The notes: generated by a model from the sequence alone, not told the origin. Counted from the first letter of the stretch, positions 49,968 to 60,500 are shown. The stretch is 64,000 nt of DNA from Gemmatimonas sp. (GCA_023910675.1 JAAVWC010000010.1:1-64000), one strand, 5' to 3'. Numbers and translations are program-made.

Positions 49968-50771
49968 TCAGCGGGATGACTTGCGGGTGCGGGTGCGGCC
50001 CGCCGGCGCCACGGTGTCAGCCACGGTGGGCGTGGGGTCGGTGGCCGGCGACGTGCGGGCCACAGGAGCGGAAGCAGAAGTTGGACGCGGCATCGACTCC
50101 ACCAACACCTGAGCCGCGAGATTGGGTCCCACGACGGGCTCCTGGCCCGCCACGCGCAGCGTGATGGGTCCATCAAAGGGTGCGCGGTGCACAAGCGTAA
50201 TCTCGGCACCGGGCTGCAGGGCAATATCGGCCAGATAGCGCAGCAGCGACGGATCCTTGTCGCTGACCCGTACCATGCGGGCATGTTCTCCCACGGCGAG
50301 ATCGGCCAGCGTGCGATGACGTCGTTCATCGACGACACCATCAGCCGTGGGAATGGGTGCGCCATGCGGGTCCGCCGTGGGATTCCCCAACGCGGCCGCC
50401 ATGCGATCGATGAGTTCGTCGGAGGCCGCATGTTCGAGTCGCTCCGCTTCATCGTGGACACGATCCCACGCGTAGCCGAGCACGCTCGTGAGATAGCTCT
50501 CGAGAATGCGATGACGACGAATGGTGCGGAGCGCCGCCCGACGCCCCAACGCGGTGAGCTGCACGCCGCGATACGGCACGTGATCGAGATAGCCCTGCGA
50601 CGCGAGCCGACGGATCATCCCCGTAACGGACGCCGGTGCGACCCGCAAGGCATTCGCGACCTCCGACGTGGCGGCCGCGCCGAAGCACGTCTCCAGTTCG
50701 TAGATCGCCTTGAGATAGTCTTCGACCGGCTCTGTGAGGACCGGCGGGGCGCTGGCGCGGGGTTCGGACAT
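49968..50771 (-). CDS. mntR: DtxR/MntR-family metal-dependent repressor
   Basis: 267 residues from the ATG at 50771. N-terminal winged helix (about 14-75, EPVEDYLKAIYELETCFGAA, VANALRVAPASVTGMIRRLA), then the dimerisation/metal region (RRHRILESYLTSVLGYAWDR, VHDEAERLEHAASDELIDRM) with the His/Glu/Asp ligands typical of MntR/DtxR. A C-terminal SH3/FeoA-like domain follows (about 150-220), and then a Pro/Thr/Arg-rich tail of about 45 residues. It is the third gene after mntH, so it probably represses its own operon through the palindrome at 52603-52618 when Mn(II) or Fe(II) is high. Confidence 0.9.
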   Translation of the reverse strand: MSEPRASAPPVLTEPVEDYLKAIYELETCFGAAATSEVANALRVAPASVTGMIRRLASQGYLDHVPYRGVQLTALGRRAALRTIRRHRILESYLTSVLGYAWDRVHDEAERLEHAASDELIDRMAAALGNPTADPHGAPIPTADGVVDERRHRTLADLAVGEHARMVRVSDKDPSLLRYLADIALQPGAEITLVHRAPFDGPITLRVAGQEPVVGPNLAAQVLVESMPRPTSASAPVARTSPATDPTPTVADTVAPAGRTRTRKSSR

Positions 50772-50780
50772 GCCCAAAGA

Positions 50781-51221
50781 TCAGCGGATGCGACCGCCAA
50801 CGGGACCCCGAACCATCAAAACCGGGACCATGGTACGATGCCGTACGCCATTGGCCGTAGTGCCGTAGAGCACATCCTGCAGGCCACGATGGCCATGCGT
50901 CGCCATCGCGATGAGATCACACTGCTCGCGATCGGCAGCCGCGGAGATTTCCGCGGCCGGATCGCCCGCAGCCAGAATCGATTCGGTTTCGAACCCTTCC
51001 CCCCGCAAGGTGGCGCACAGCCCCTCGATGTAATCCCGGTCGACGCGCATCTCCTCCGACTCACGCAACTTGAGCGACAGCTGATTGCGTGCGGCCCACC
51101 CGTCGGCGACGTGAATGAGCACAATGGACGAGTGACAGAGACTGGCCAACTGCCGCACGTGCGCGAGAATCACCTGGTCGTACGACGAATGTTCTAGTGG
51201 CACCAGAATGCGGCGATACAT
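50781..51221 (-). CDS. Universal stress protein UspA family
   Basis: 146 residues from the ATG at 51221. UspA fold: ILVPLEHSSYDQVILAHVRQ at the start, IVLIHVADGWA, and the ATP-type loop near the end, MATHGHRGLQDVLYGTTANG, then VPVLMVRG. The G-x2-G-x9-G-S/T motif is present only in a loose form, so nucleotide binding is likely but not certain. The start overlaps the mntH stop by one base (TGATG). Its place between a metal transporter and its repressor suggests a link to metal or oxidative stress. Confidence 0.9.
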   Translation of the reverse strand: MYRRILVPLEHSSYDQVILAHVRQLASLCHSSIVLIHVADGWAARNQLSLKLRESEEMRVDRDYIEGLCATLRGEGFETESILAAGDPAAEISAAADREQCDLIAMATHGHRGLQDVLYGTTANGVRHRTMVPVLMVRGPVGGRIR

Positions 51222-52594
51222 CAGGCGATCCACCCGCCGATGGTCTGCACGAGCAGCCACACGTTGAGCGCGGCAATGATCGACGCCACCGAGTACGCGG
51301 CCACGCGCAACGGCAGAGAGTTGGCAAACTCGCCCATCTTGACGCGGTCTGAGGTGAATTGCACGAGCGGGAAGACGGCGAAGGACAGTTGTAGCGACAG
51401 AATGACCTGACTGAATATCAGCAGCTTGGCCGTTCCACTCTCCCCGTAAACTATCGCCACGATGGCCGCCGGCACGATGGCAATGGCGCGCGTGATGAGG
51501 CGGCGCAGCCACGGACGGATGCGGAGGTTAAGGAACCCCTCCATCACGATCTGTCCGGCCAGGGTCCCGGTAAGCGTCGAGTTCTGCCCCGACGCGAGCA
51601 GCGCCAGAGCAAAGACGGCACTCGCGCCGCCCACGCCGAGCAATGGCGTCAGAAGCTTGTACGCATCCTGAATTTCCGCCACCTGCGTGTTGCCGGTGCG
51701 ATGGAACGTCGCGGCGGCCACAATGAGAATGGCCGCGTTGATGAACAGGGCGAAGGTGAGCGCAATGGTCGAATCGAGAAACGCAAAACGCACCGCCTCC
51801 CGCTTGCCCTCGGTGTTCTCCGCGTACTTGCGTGTCTGCACGATACTCGAATGCAGATACAAGTTGTGTGGCATGACGGTGGCGCCCAGAATGCCGATCG
51901 CGATGTAGAGCATTTCGGGGTTCTTCACGATTTCGCTCGTGGGCACGAAACCACGCGCGACGGCGCCAAGATCGGGGCGCGAAATGACCAGCTCGAACAG
52001 GAAGCAGCCGCCGACCACGGCGATCAGCGCAATGACCATCGCTTCGAGCAGACGAAAGCCTTTGTTCTGCAACAGCAACACGATCATGACGTCGAAGGCC
52101 GTGATCGCGATGCCAACGGGAAGCGAAATCCCGAAGAGCAGATTGAGCGCAATGGCGGTACCGATGACCTCGGCCAGATCGCACGCGGCAATGGCCAACT
52201 CACAGAGTACCCACAAGACCAACCCGGTCTGCCGCGAGTAATGATCGCGACAGGCCTGCGCGAGGTCGCGGCCGGTGACGATGCCCAGCTTGGAGGCGAG
52301 CCCCTGCAGGAGCACCGCCATGAGATTCGACAGCAGAATGACCGACAGCAGCGTGTAGCCGAACCGCGACCCGCCGGCGAGATCGGTGGCCCAGTTGCCG
52401 GGGTCCATGTAGCCGACGGCCACCAGATAGCCGGGCCCGGCAAAGGCGAGCAGCTTGCGAAACCATCCCGCGCCATGCACCTCGACCGAGCGGTGCACCT
52501 CGGCCAGCGACGGCGCGAGACGTGCCCGCCGCCAGCCGGGTTCGGCGGCGGGGGCGGAATCAACGGAATCCACTTCAGAATTGGGTAATGCCAT
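51221..52594 (-). CDS. mntH: Nramp-family Mn(II)/Fe(II) transporter MntH
   Basis: Inner-membrane proton-coupled divalent metal importer. 457 residues with about 11 helices. Metal-binding motifs are visible: [10 protein letters not shown] (about 62-71, DPGN of helix 1) and [10 protein letters not shown] (MPHN of helix 6). The cytoplasmic N-terminus of about 45 residues is polar. The start lies 6 bases behind a -10 box, so the mRNA is probably leaderless, and the promoter carries a DtxR/MntR-type palindrome. First gene of the mntH-usp-mntR-ABC transporter unit. Confidence 0.95.
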   Translation of the reverse strand: MALPNSEVDSVDSAPAAEPGWRRARLAPSLAEVHRSVEVHGAGWFRKLLAFAGPGYLVAVGYMDPGNWATDLAGGSRFGYTLLSVILLSNLMAVLLQGLASKLGIVTGRDLAQACRDHYSRQTGLVLWVLCELAIAACDLAEVIGTAIALNLLFGISLPVGIAITAFDVMIVLLLQNKGFRLLEAMVIALIAVVGGCFLFELVISRPDLGAVARGFVPTSEIVKNPEMLYIAIGILGATVMPHNLYLHSSIVQTRKYAENTEGKREAVRFAFLDSTIALTFALFINAAILIVAAATFHRTGNTQVAEIQDAYKLLTPLLGVGGASAVFALALLASGQNSTLTGTLAGQIVMEGFLNLRIRPWLRRLITRAIAIVPAAIVAIVYGESGTAKLLIFSQVILSLQLSFAVFPLVQFTSDRVKMGEFANSLPLRVAAYSVASIIAALNVWLLVQTIGGWIA

Positions 52595-52600
52595 ACCCGT

Positions 52601-52629
52601 ATTTTAGGCTATCCTAAATCCTAAGGCAA
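52601..52629 (-). promoter_or_regulatory. mntH promoter with MntR/DtxR-type operator
   Basis: On the minus strand TTGCCT (52629-52624) and TAAAAT (52606-52601) are separated by 17 bases, a good sigma-70 promoter. The palindrome TTTAGG-ATAG-CCTAAA (52618-52603) covers the spacer end and the -10, where a repressor would block RNA polymerase; it matches DtxR/MntR boxes. The ATG begins 6 bases past the -10 box, so transcription should start at or next to it. Confidence 0.75.
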
Positions 52630-52633
52630 GCAG

Positions 52634-52655
52634 GCGAGCCCCCGGCGGGGCTCGC
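52634..52655 (-). terminator. Terminator behind ggt
   Basis: GCGAGCCCC (52634-52642), loop CGGC, GGGGCTCGC (52647-52655), perfect 9-bp stem just behind the ggt stop and ahead of the mntH promoter. There is no long T-tract; it separates the two units. Confidence 0.6.
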
Positions 52656-52665
52656 GACGCATGGG

Positions 52666-54426
52666 CTATTGCTTGGCGGCAACTCCATCGCGCCGAGGAT
52701 CGGCGACCCCGATGCGTGTGCCATGGGGGCGTACCAGCACCGCGTGTACGCCGCCCATGGTGATGTCGGCCACGCGACTGACCGGCCGGTAGCCGCGCGT
52801 CACGAGCGCCTGATACACCGGCAGGTCGAACCCCGGCTCCACCTCGACGTCTTTCTGGGTCGCCGACGTGTAGATGCGCGGCGCGGCGATGGCGGTCCAC
52901 GGGTCTTCGCCGAACGCCAGCGTGCGCAGCGTGACTTGCACGATGGACGGTTGGATGTACTGCGATCCTGCAGCCCCGATCACGAGACGCACATCGTTGC
53001 CCTGTAGAATGACCGTGGGCGACATCGTGCTGATCGCATAGCGGTTGGGGCCGCGTGTCCGCGCGTCCAGGTTGGACGCCGACGAGTTGAGCCAAAAGCC
53101 TTCGGTAAACACGCCCGATCCGAACAACACGCCTACCGTCGTTGTCGCCGAGACCGCGTTGCCACGCGCATCGACAATGGACAGGTGCGACGTGAGACTC
53201 TGCCCGTCTTCGTTGCGTGGTGATGCCGCCTCGTCGTTCTCTGACGGCGCACGCGACGCCACCGCAGCCGGGTACGGATTGAAGCGGCGGCACGCGTCCG
53301 GCACAGCGACACTATCGAACGCCCAGGCGTCACCGGCAACCACGGTGTCGGGGAGTGCGCCACCCACGAGCCCCGCACGTTGCTGTGCAAAGCCTGGCGC
53401 TGAGTTCCCGCGCGCAGGCACCCGCACCGCGAGCGGATCGCCGCGAAAGCGTCCCGCATCCGCGCTGGCCAGTCGCAGAATGTCGGCCATCTTCACGACC
53501 GCCTCGGGCTGCGACGTGAAGCCACCCGCACCCGTGACGCCCGAGAATTCCGCCATCTGCAGCATTTCGAGTACCGATGTACCGCCCATTGGCGGTGGCG
53601 CGCCAAGCACCGTGTACCCGCGCCACGTGGTGCACAACGGACGCATCGCCGTGACCGGGTACCCCTTGAGATCAGCGGTCGTAATCAGTCCGCCCAATGA
53701 TTGCACCTTGGCACTGAGTCGCTCGGCCACCACGCCGGTATAGAACGCGTCGCGACCACCATCGCGGATACGTTCGAGCGTCACCGCCAGCTCCGGTTGC
53801 ACCAAACGGTCGCCAGGGCGGAGCGACTCACCGCCGGGCATGAAGCGCACCATGGCCAGCGTGTCTGCCTGCATCTTGGCACGCGATGACGCAATGGTGC
53901 GTGACAGTAGTGGCGACACGATGAAGCCGTCACGCGCCAAGCGGATGGCAGGGGCCATGACCTGCGCACGCGTAAGCGTTCCCCATTTGTTATGCGCCTC
54001 CAGCAGCCCGGCCACCATTCCCGGCGTCGCGGCAGCGCGTCCCATGCGGCGCGTGCTGTCGGGACGCCCCCACGCGGGGTTGTCGCCGGTGCGCGGATAG
54101 AACGACAAGTGTTCGACGCGCCGCGCCTTGGCGTCGTAGAAGGTCATCGCCCCGCCACCACCGAGCCCTGTTTGCGAGATGTCGGTGACCGACAGCGCGA
54201 ACGCCGTGGCAACAAAGGCGTCAACGGCGGTACCGCCTTCGGCCAGAATGCTGGCACCGGCGGCAGCGGCATCGGGATGAGAGGCGGTCACCATCCCCCG
54301 TGATCCTTCTACCCGTTTGCCTGCCATGGGTGCTTCAGCACGCGGAGCGGAAGAGCCGGCACACGCGCCGAGCAGCAACGTCGTCCAGAGCAGCACGGCG
54401 GGAGAGCGAACTGTTGTACCGGTCAC
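52666..54426 (-). CDS. ggt: Gamma-glutamyltranspeptidase, lipoprotein form
   Basis: 586 residues from the GTG at 54426, which has GGAG 5 bases upstream. Cleaves gamma-glutamyl bonds of glutathione outside the cytoplasm. The signal peptide ends LLLGAC, a lipobox, so it is probably membrane-anchored. Large-subunit motifs are MVTASHPDAAAAGASILAEG and TGLGGGGAMTFYD. The autocleavage site is in QSLTSHLSIVDARGNAVSAT: the Thr before Ser-His-Leu-Ser aligns with the nucleophile of the family (TTHYS in E. coli). NRYAISTMSPTVI and GAAGSQYIQPSIVQV complete the active site. Confidence 0.93.
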   Translation of the reverse strand: MTGTTVRSPAVLLWTTLLLGACAGSSAPRAEAPMAGKRVEGSRGMVTASHPDAAAAGASILAEGGTAVDAFVATAFALSVTDISQTGLGGGGAMTFYDAKARRVEHLSFYPRTGDNPAWGRPDSTRRMGRAAATPGMVAGLLEAHNKWGTLTRAQVMAPAIRLARDGFIVSPLLSRTIASSRAKMQADTLAMVRFMPGGESLRPGDRLVQPELAVTLERIRDGGRDAFYTGVVAERLSAKVQSLGGLITTADLKGYPVTAMRPLCTTWRGYTVLGAPPPMGGTSVLEMLQMAEFSGVTGAGGFTSQPEAVVKMADILRLASADAGRFRGDPLAVRVPARGNSAPGFAQQRAGLVGGALPDTVVAGDAWAFDSVAVPDACRRFNPYPAAVASRAPSENDEAASPRNEDGQSLTSHLSIVDARGNAVSATTTVGVLFGSGVFTEGFWLNSSASNLDARTRGPNRYAISTMSPTVILQGNDVRLVIGAAGSQYIQPSIVQVTLRTLAFGEDPWTAIAAPRIYTSATQKDVEVEPGFDLPVYQALVTRGYRPVSRVADITMGGVHAVLVRPHGTRIGVADPRRDGVAAKQ

Positions 54427-54472
54427 GACCACTCCAAGAAGAATGCGGTGTCGGCTTGCACGACGGTGCGAG

Positions 54473-55093
54473 TTACGGATCGAGCAGCCAGAGCAGCTGT
54501 TGCACGATGCGTTCGGTCAGCCCCCACACGATGTGCTGCTCGACGAGAAAACCGGGAAAGCGGGAGCGCGCGCCGTTGATGGTGATGACGTGCTCCGCGC
54601 GCGTGTCCTCCTGTCGCAGGACGGCCAGCGGCACCCAGAACGTGGCCGCGACCTCTTCGCTGGGCGAAAAGATCACGTCGGCGGGGACCACGGCAACAAA
54701 TGGGCGAATGAGAATGGGCGGCACGGCGGCGTTTCGCGGCGCGAGGTCGTCCAGTCGCCCGACGACGTGGCCGCGCGACAGATCGAGCGCGAGTTCCTCA
54801 AACGTCTCACGTCGCGCTGTTGCCTCGAGCGACGGGTCCTCCGGCTCGTGACGCCCGCCAGGAAACGCCATGTGCCCGCTCCACGGGTCACCTTCATGCT
54901 CGGAGCGCTTGATGAAGAGCACCTCGGCCGTCCCCTCCACCACGCGCAACACCGCAACGACCGCAGCAAGGCGCGTCTCGGCAAGCGCCAGCGCCTCGAC
55001 GGGCACGCGCGTACGCAACTGCTCCGCAATGCGCGCCACCTCCGGCTGCGCCATGGCCTCGCGCAGCCGATCGCGTTCGTGCTCCGACGTCAC
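54473..55093 (-). CDS. Nudix hydrolase, CoA-pyrophosphatase type
   Basis: 206 residues. The Nudix box reads GGRHEPEDPSLEATARRETF, then EEL (about 78-100), matching G-x5-E-x7-R-E-x2-E-E with Arg in the REx2EE helix. The preceding HEGDPWSGHMAFPGG is typical of the CoA-diphosphatase (NudL-like) branch, which trims oxidised or short-chain CoA. The start is the ATG at 55093. It lies 47 bases ahead of ggt on the same strand and may be co-transcribed with it. Confidence 0.9.
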   Translation of the reverse strand: MTSEHERDRLREAMAQPEVARIAEQLRTRVPVEALALAETRLAAVVAVLRVVEGTAEVLFIKRSEHEGDPWSGHMAFPGGRHEPEDPSLEATARRETFEELALDLSRGHVVGRLDDLAPRNAAVPPILIRPFVAVVPADVIFSPSEEVAATFWVPLAVLRQEDTRAEHVITINGARSRFPGFLVEQHIVWGLTERIVQQLLWLLDP

Positions 55094-55120
55094 CGGTGAG
55101 TGGTCGCTGAACGGCAGAAC

Positions 55121-55477
55121 TTAGTCGGCGACCGCGCCGCCAGATGCGACCCAATCGCGAAAGCCGCCCGCGAGCGACGCCACGTTGGTGTAACCCATCT
55201 GCCCGAGCGTCACGGCAGACAACGCGGAACGATTACCACTGGCGCAGATGAGGACGACGCGCGCGTCACGCGGCACTTTGGCTTCGATTTGACTCTCCAA
55301 CACGCCACGGCCGATGTACTGCGCCGGCGCCGCGTGGCCGAGCGCCCACTCGTTCTGCTCACGGATGTCGATGAGCGTCAGGGCTTCGCCGCGGCCAAGG
55401 GCGTCCTGAACTTCGCGCGCTGTCACTTCGACAATCGACGCTTTCGCTTCGGCGATGAGCTGTTGCGCGGTCTTCAT
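55121..55477 (-). CDS. Single-domain rhodanese-like protein
   Basis: 118 residues from the ATG at 55477. One rhodanese domain: LTLIDIREQNEWALGHAAPA (about 34-53, start of the fold), then the active-site loop VVLICASGNRSALSAVTL with Cys at about 78, and the closing VASLAGGFRDWVASGG. Moves sulfane sulfur in the cytoplasm; the loop length fits thiosulfate or persulfide sulfur. 27 bases ahead of the Nudix gene on the same strand. Confidence 0.92.
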   Translation of the reverse strand: MKTAQQLIAEAKASIVEVTAREVQDALGRGEALTLIDIREQNEWALGHAAPAQYIGRGVLESQIEAKVPRDARVVLICASGNRSALSAVTLGQMGYTNVASLAGGFRDWVASGGAVAD

Positions 55478-55502
55478 GGCTGGTGCAAGTAAAAGGGTGA
55501 AC

Positions 55503-56441
55503 TCAGCGGTACAGCTGCAGCATGCGGGCATCGGCATCGAGTGTGGCCCACGCGCCCAGTGGCACGGTCCATTGCTCCTCAATGTGACCAATAGGCACGC
55601 CGAGGAGGGTTGGAACCTGTAACGCTGCCGCGAGCTCTTCGATGAGCGCCACGACAGTCCGACGGCCGTCTTCGATGGTCGCAGGACAATCGGTGAAGTG
55701 ACCGATGGCGAGCCCACGACAGCCGTCGAACGCGCCAGCGAGCCGGAGCTGCGTCAGCATCCGGTCAATGCGGTACGTGGCTTCGTTGATGTCTTCGAGC
55801 ACGACGATGGCCTCGCGGAAGTCACAGGCCCACGGGGTGCCGCACAGCGAGGCGACCAGCGCGAGATTTCCGCCGGCGAGACGCCCGGACGCCGTCCCAC
55901 CGCGCACCACGCTGGCGTCGGTCGCGCGCCAGAGCACGGGCGTGCGCTGCTGTACGACCTCGACGAGCGAGGCGCGCGAAAACCCGCTGAGCGGGGAACG
56001 CGCGGTCGGCCCGTGGTAGCTGATCAGGCCGGCGCGCTGCCACGCCGCATGCAAGGCCGTGATATCGCTGTAGCCGATGAGCGCCTTGGGTGACATGTCA
56101 GGCAGCGCCTGCTGCACGCGCGGCAACAGTCGCGCCGCACCGTAGCCGCCGCGAATGCACCAGATGCCGTCCACCCGCGGGTCCCGCATGGCGGTGAGCA
56201 GATCGTCGCCGCGCTGCGCGTCGTCGCCGGCGAAATAGCCCGTGCGTGCGAGCGCATGCGTTCCCACGGACACCGTCCACCCCAGGGACTCGGCGGTGGC
56301 TACAGCTCGCTCGAGCTCGTGTGGGCCATTGAGCGGCCCCGACGGGGACACCATGGCCACATGCGCGCCCGGCCCCAACACAGGGACCTCGCGCAGCGCA
56401 TGGGGCGCGTGCGCGGCAGCAGCGGCATCGGCAGAGAGCAT
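55503..56441 (-). CDS. ldcA: L,D-carboxypeptidase (peptidase S66)
   Basis: 312 residues from the ATG at 56441. Trims the terminal D-Ala of tetrapeptides during murein recycling. S66 pattern: VAMVSPSGPLNGP at the start, WCIRGGYGAARLLPR (about 95-109), KALIGYSDITALHAAW with the nucleophile Ser in GYSD, AGGNLALVASLCGTPW, VVLEDINEATYRIDR with the Glu of the triad, and GHFTDC near the end with the His. A longer open frame joins it to the aminotransferase upstream, but this appears to be a frameshift effect, not a real fusion. Confidence 0.9.
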   Translation of the reverse strand: MLSADAAAAAHAPHALREVPVLGPGAHVAMVSPSGPLNGPHELERAVATAESLGWTVSVGTHALARTGYFAGDDAQRGDDLLTAMRDPRVDGIWCIRGGYGAARLLPRVQQALPDMSPKALIGYSDITALHAAWQRAGLISYHGPTARSPLSGFSRASLVEVVQQRTPVLWRATDASVVRGGTASGRLAGGNLALVASLCGTPWACDFREAIVVLEDINEATYRIDRMLTQLRLAGAFDGCRGLAIGHFTDCPATIEDGRRTVVALIEELAAALQVPTLLGVPIGHIEEQWTVPLGAWATLDADARMLQLYR

Positions 56442-56536
56442 ACTGCAAGCTACACCGTGCGCTGCCTCCTGCTCAACAGGACCGATACCGTCATGGCCAC
56501 CGGCGCCGGCAGGCCATTGGTGCGGTCGCTCGCCGC

Positions 56537-57389
56537 TTAGGCGGTAAGTCGCGCCGCCCGCGCGAGATACCCGTCGCGGAGACGATTCGTGATCGGCCCG
56601 GGGGCGCCGGCCCCCCACCTGGTGCGGTCCGATCTGCGTGACCGGTAGAACGAAACTGGTCGCGCTGGTCAGCAGGCATTCGTCGGCCGCGTACGCCTGC
56701 TCGAGTGTGAACGCCCGTCGGACCACCTTCACCCCAACCTCGTCGGCCACATCGAAGATGACGTCGCGCGTGATCCCCGCCAGAATGTCACGCGAGGTGG
56801 GGCGCGTGTATGCCACGCCGTCGCGCACGATCCACATGTTGCTCGAGCCGCCCTCGGTAACCAGGCCGTTCTCGTGCATGATCGCTTCGAATGCCCCCGA
56901 CTCACGCGCGGCCTGCTTGGCCATGACCTGCGCCAGCATGGCGGTGCTCTTGATGTCGCACCGCTGCCACCGGATGTCGGGGACCGGATGCACCTTCACC
57001 CCCGACGCATTGGGATCATCGCTGAGTTTCTTGGCGCGCGCGTAGGCGAAGGCGGTCGGATGCACCTCGGCCGGAAACGAAAAGTCCCGTTCGGCCGCCC
57101 CACGCGTAACCTGCAGATACACCAGCCCTTCGGTGATGGCGTTCCGCGTGGCGACCTCCTGCATCATGGCCTCGAGCGTCGCGCCATCGTACGGCGCGGG
57201 AATGCCGATTTCGCGCTGCGAACGCGCCAGCCGCACGAGATGGCGATCGGCGTCGAGCAGGCGGCCATTGAACACCGCCGCCACCTCGTACACGCCGTCG
57301 CCGAAGAGGAGGCCGCGATCGAAAATGGAGACGTGGGCATGCTCTTCGGCCATGAACGAGCCGTTGAGCCAGCAGGTGCGCAGAGACAC
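56537..57389 (-). CDS. dat: D-amino-acid aminotransferase (branched-chain/class IV), C-terminal frameshift
   Basis: About 284 codons when read across one frameshift. Class IV PLP aminotransferase making D-amino acids for peptidoglycan, from a GTG at 57389. Motifs: SIFDRGLLFGDGVYEVAAVF (about 21-40), the PLP lysine in CDIKSTAMLAQVMAKQAA (about 145), EAIMHENGLVTEGGSSNMWI, and TSRDILAGITRDVI. An extra base near 56609 (GGGGC-C-GGC in the coding strand) shifts the frame. Without it the protein ends PITNRLRDGYLARAARLTA and stops at 56537. With it the frame runs on through ldcA to give a 628-residue false fusion. The pairing with ldcA fits cell-wall work. Confidence 0.85.
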
Positions 57390-57545
57390 GGGTGTGAAGG
57401 CAGAGGGTCAGGGAGCAGCAAGAAACTCGCCGTGCGAGAAAGATAGCGAGCCACAGCGCCTCGCGTATACGGCGGTGCGTCGCGAGGATGATGCGCGCAC
57501 GATTCCGATGACACACGCAATGCACCGATATGCCATCATGGCGTC

Positions 57546-60500
57546 GTGCTTACTCTCCGAAACGCAGCACTCGCCCTCGCGCGCGCCGACTCGCCCGCCG
57601 CACTGACCGACATCGCTCGGCTTATCGGCTTTCGCGCGCGCGCCCCTGTACGCCGACGCCACGGTGTGTCGCTCGCTGGGCGTGGCACCGTACGTCGCCA
57701 CCGCGCAGCTGTTCGAAGGTCCCGGTGTGCTCCGCCTGTTCAGTGCCATTCGCACCGACGAGCCGCCGGCAACGCTCGGAACCGAGTGGCGTGAGCAGAC
57801 GCGGCGCCTTGCGGCAGCGCTCTCCCGGCACGCGCCAGACCGACATTGGATGCTGCTGTTGCTCGATCACTCGCGACAGTCACTGTGCCTTGCCACGGTC
57901 ACACCGGGGACGTCGGGCGTGCACATCGCCGCGCTAAGGGTCGACCCGCAGCGTGTCCTCGATTCCGACGCCGAAACGCTGCGGGCGCTCGCCGCGGTCA
58001 CGGAAACGGACGACCTGCTGCGGCACACACGGTTCACCGACATTCTCCGGCGCGACGCGCTGGGGCATCGGTTCTACCGGGCCCTCGAACAGGTCGTGAC
58101 CGACCTGGCCGCTTCGCTTGCCCCCACGCGGATCGGCCTGCGCACGCCGTCTCCGGCCGAACGCCGAGAGCTGGCCCTGCTCTGCGCGTCCCGCTGTCTC
58201 TTTCTGGCGTTCCTCGAAGCCAAGGGATGGCTCGACCGTCGACGCGACTTTCTCCTGCACCACTGTGTGCGGGTGCTCGAGCACGGCGGACGCCTGCATG
58301 ACAAACTGTTGCGCCCGCTGTTTTTCGGCACGTTGAACACGCCGCGTTCGCAACGGGCAGCCGCTGCGCTGACCTTCGGCGCCGTCCCCTTTCTCAACGG
58401 GGGGCTCTTTGCCCCCACCCCCCTCGAGAAACGCTTCCGCGCCTGGCACTTCGGCGACGACGCGATCACTACTTTGGTCGCGTCGCTCCTCGACCGGTAT
58501 CGGTTCACCGCGCACGAAGAGTCCGACCAGTGGTCCGAAGCCGCGGTCGACCCCGAAATGCTGGGACGCGCCTTCGAAGGACTCATGGCCAACGACGAGC
58601 GGCGACGGTCCGGCTCGTTCTACACGCCACCCACGCTCGTCGCCTACGCCGTCCGCTCGGCCCTCGGCGCTGCCGTCGTCGACTCCCCGGCGCTTGCCGG
58701 GCTGCTCGACGGGTCTGCGGCCAACCAGAAGACTATCGTCGACGCCCTCAGTGACGCAGAACGCCACAGGCTCCGTAACCGACTCGAAGCGCTGCGCGTG
58801 CTCGACCCCGCCTGCGGATCCGGAGCCTTTCTGGTTCATGTACTCGAAACACTCGATGCACTGCTGGCCGCGCTGCACGACCCGCGCGACGCGCACACGC
58901 GACGCCGTGATCTGCTGGCGCGCTGTGTGTTTGGAGTCGACCGGCAACCCATGGCCGTGTGGCTCTGCGAATTGCGACTCTGGCTCTCGGTGGTCATCGA
59001 GTGCCACGAAACGGACGCCGTGCGCATTCCCCCACTCCCCAATCTCGACCACCATATCCGGGTAGGTGATTCGCTGGCGGGTGGCAGCTTCCGCTTCGCA
59101 CCACCCAGTGCGCGCACGCTGTCGTCACTTCGCGAGCGATATGCGCGCGCATCCGGGGCGCGCAAACAGCGCATTGCGGGCACACTCGATCGTGAGGAGC
59201 GCACACGGGCGGTCGCGGAGCTGACGCGCCGCCGTACGGCCATGCAGGAGGAACGCCGGACGCTACTCACGGTGCTGCGTGGGCGAGACCTGTTCGGGCA
59301 GCGACGTCGCGTACAGCGTGCCGAACGCGTTCGGCTCGACGCACTCCGCAAGCACACGCGTGAGCTGCAGACGGAATCGCATCGCGTACAGCTCGGGGCC
59401 GCCCTCCCGTTTCGGTTTGCGGCGATCTTTGCCGATGTGGCCGCTGCCGGGGGGTTCGATCTCGTGATCGGCAACCCGCCCTGGGTGCGCCCACATGCCA
59501 TGCCGTCGCAGGAGCGCGAATGGTTGCGCCGCGAGTTCCGCGTCATGCGTCAGGCTGCGTGGCAGCATGGTGCTGCACGCGCGGGTGCGGGCACAGGGTT
59601 CGCCGCGCAGGCCGACTTGGCCGCGGCATTCATCGAGCGCAGCGTGCAACTGCTCGCGCCTCACGGGGTGGTCGGGCTGCTCGTGCCGGCAAAGCTCTGG
59701 CGCACCTTGTCGGGCGGCGGCGTCCGCCGAATGCTCCTCGAAGAAGTGCAACTGCGCGTCCTTCACGACTGGAGCGATGCCCCTGCCCAGTTCGACGCCG
59801 CGACGTATCCGTCGCTGGTGGTGGCACAGCGACCCGTGGCCACGCCATCGGGCGCCGGCGCCGGCACGCCTTCCGTGCCGGTTCGATGCGCCATCACCGC
59901 GCAACGAACCGTCCACTTCGAGCGGCATACATCGACGCTGTCGCTGCAAGGCGATCCTGGTGCCCCCTTCGTACTTCTCCCACCGGCCGCCCATCAGGCG
60001 TTCGAAGCCATTCGCTTCGCCGGTCCACCACTCGCCACCACCGCCCTTGGGCGTCCGCTGCTTGGGGTGAAGTGCGGCTGCAACGCGGCCTTCCTCGTAC
60101 ACGCTGACGAACATCACGACGACGCGGCCACCGTGTCGGCGCTGTTCGGTACTCCCAGACAGGCGGTCATCGAACGCACACTGCTCCGCCCCGCGCTGCG
60201 CGGGGAAGCCATTGGCACCAGCAACCGCTCCGACAGCTCCGCCGCCAGCGAGACACCGCGCGATGTGCGGGTGCTGTGGACACACGCTGCCGACGGTACA
60301 CCACTGCGCACGCTGCCCCCCGCCACCACCCGCTGGCTCGCGCACTGGCGCCCGCAACTGCAAACCCGCGGCGATGCCAAAGCGAACCAGCCGTGGTGGA
60401 CCCTCTTTCGCACCGAGGCGGCGCGCGCCGACACCCCACGCGTCGTGTGGGCCGACATGGGACGCCGCCTGCGCTCGACCGTGCTCGCCACCGGCGATCC

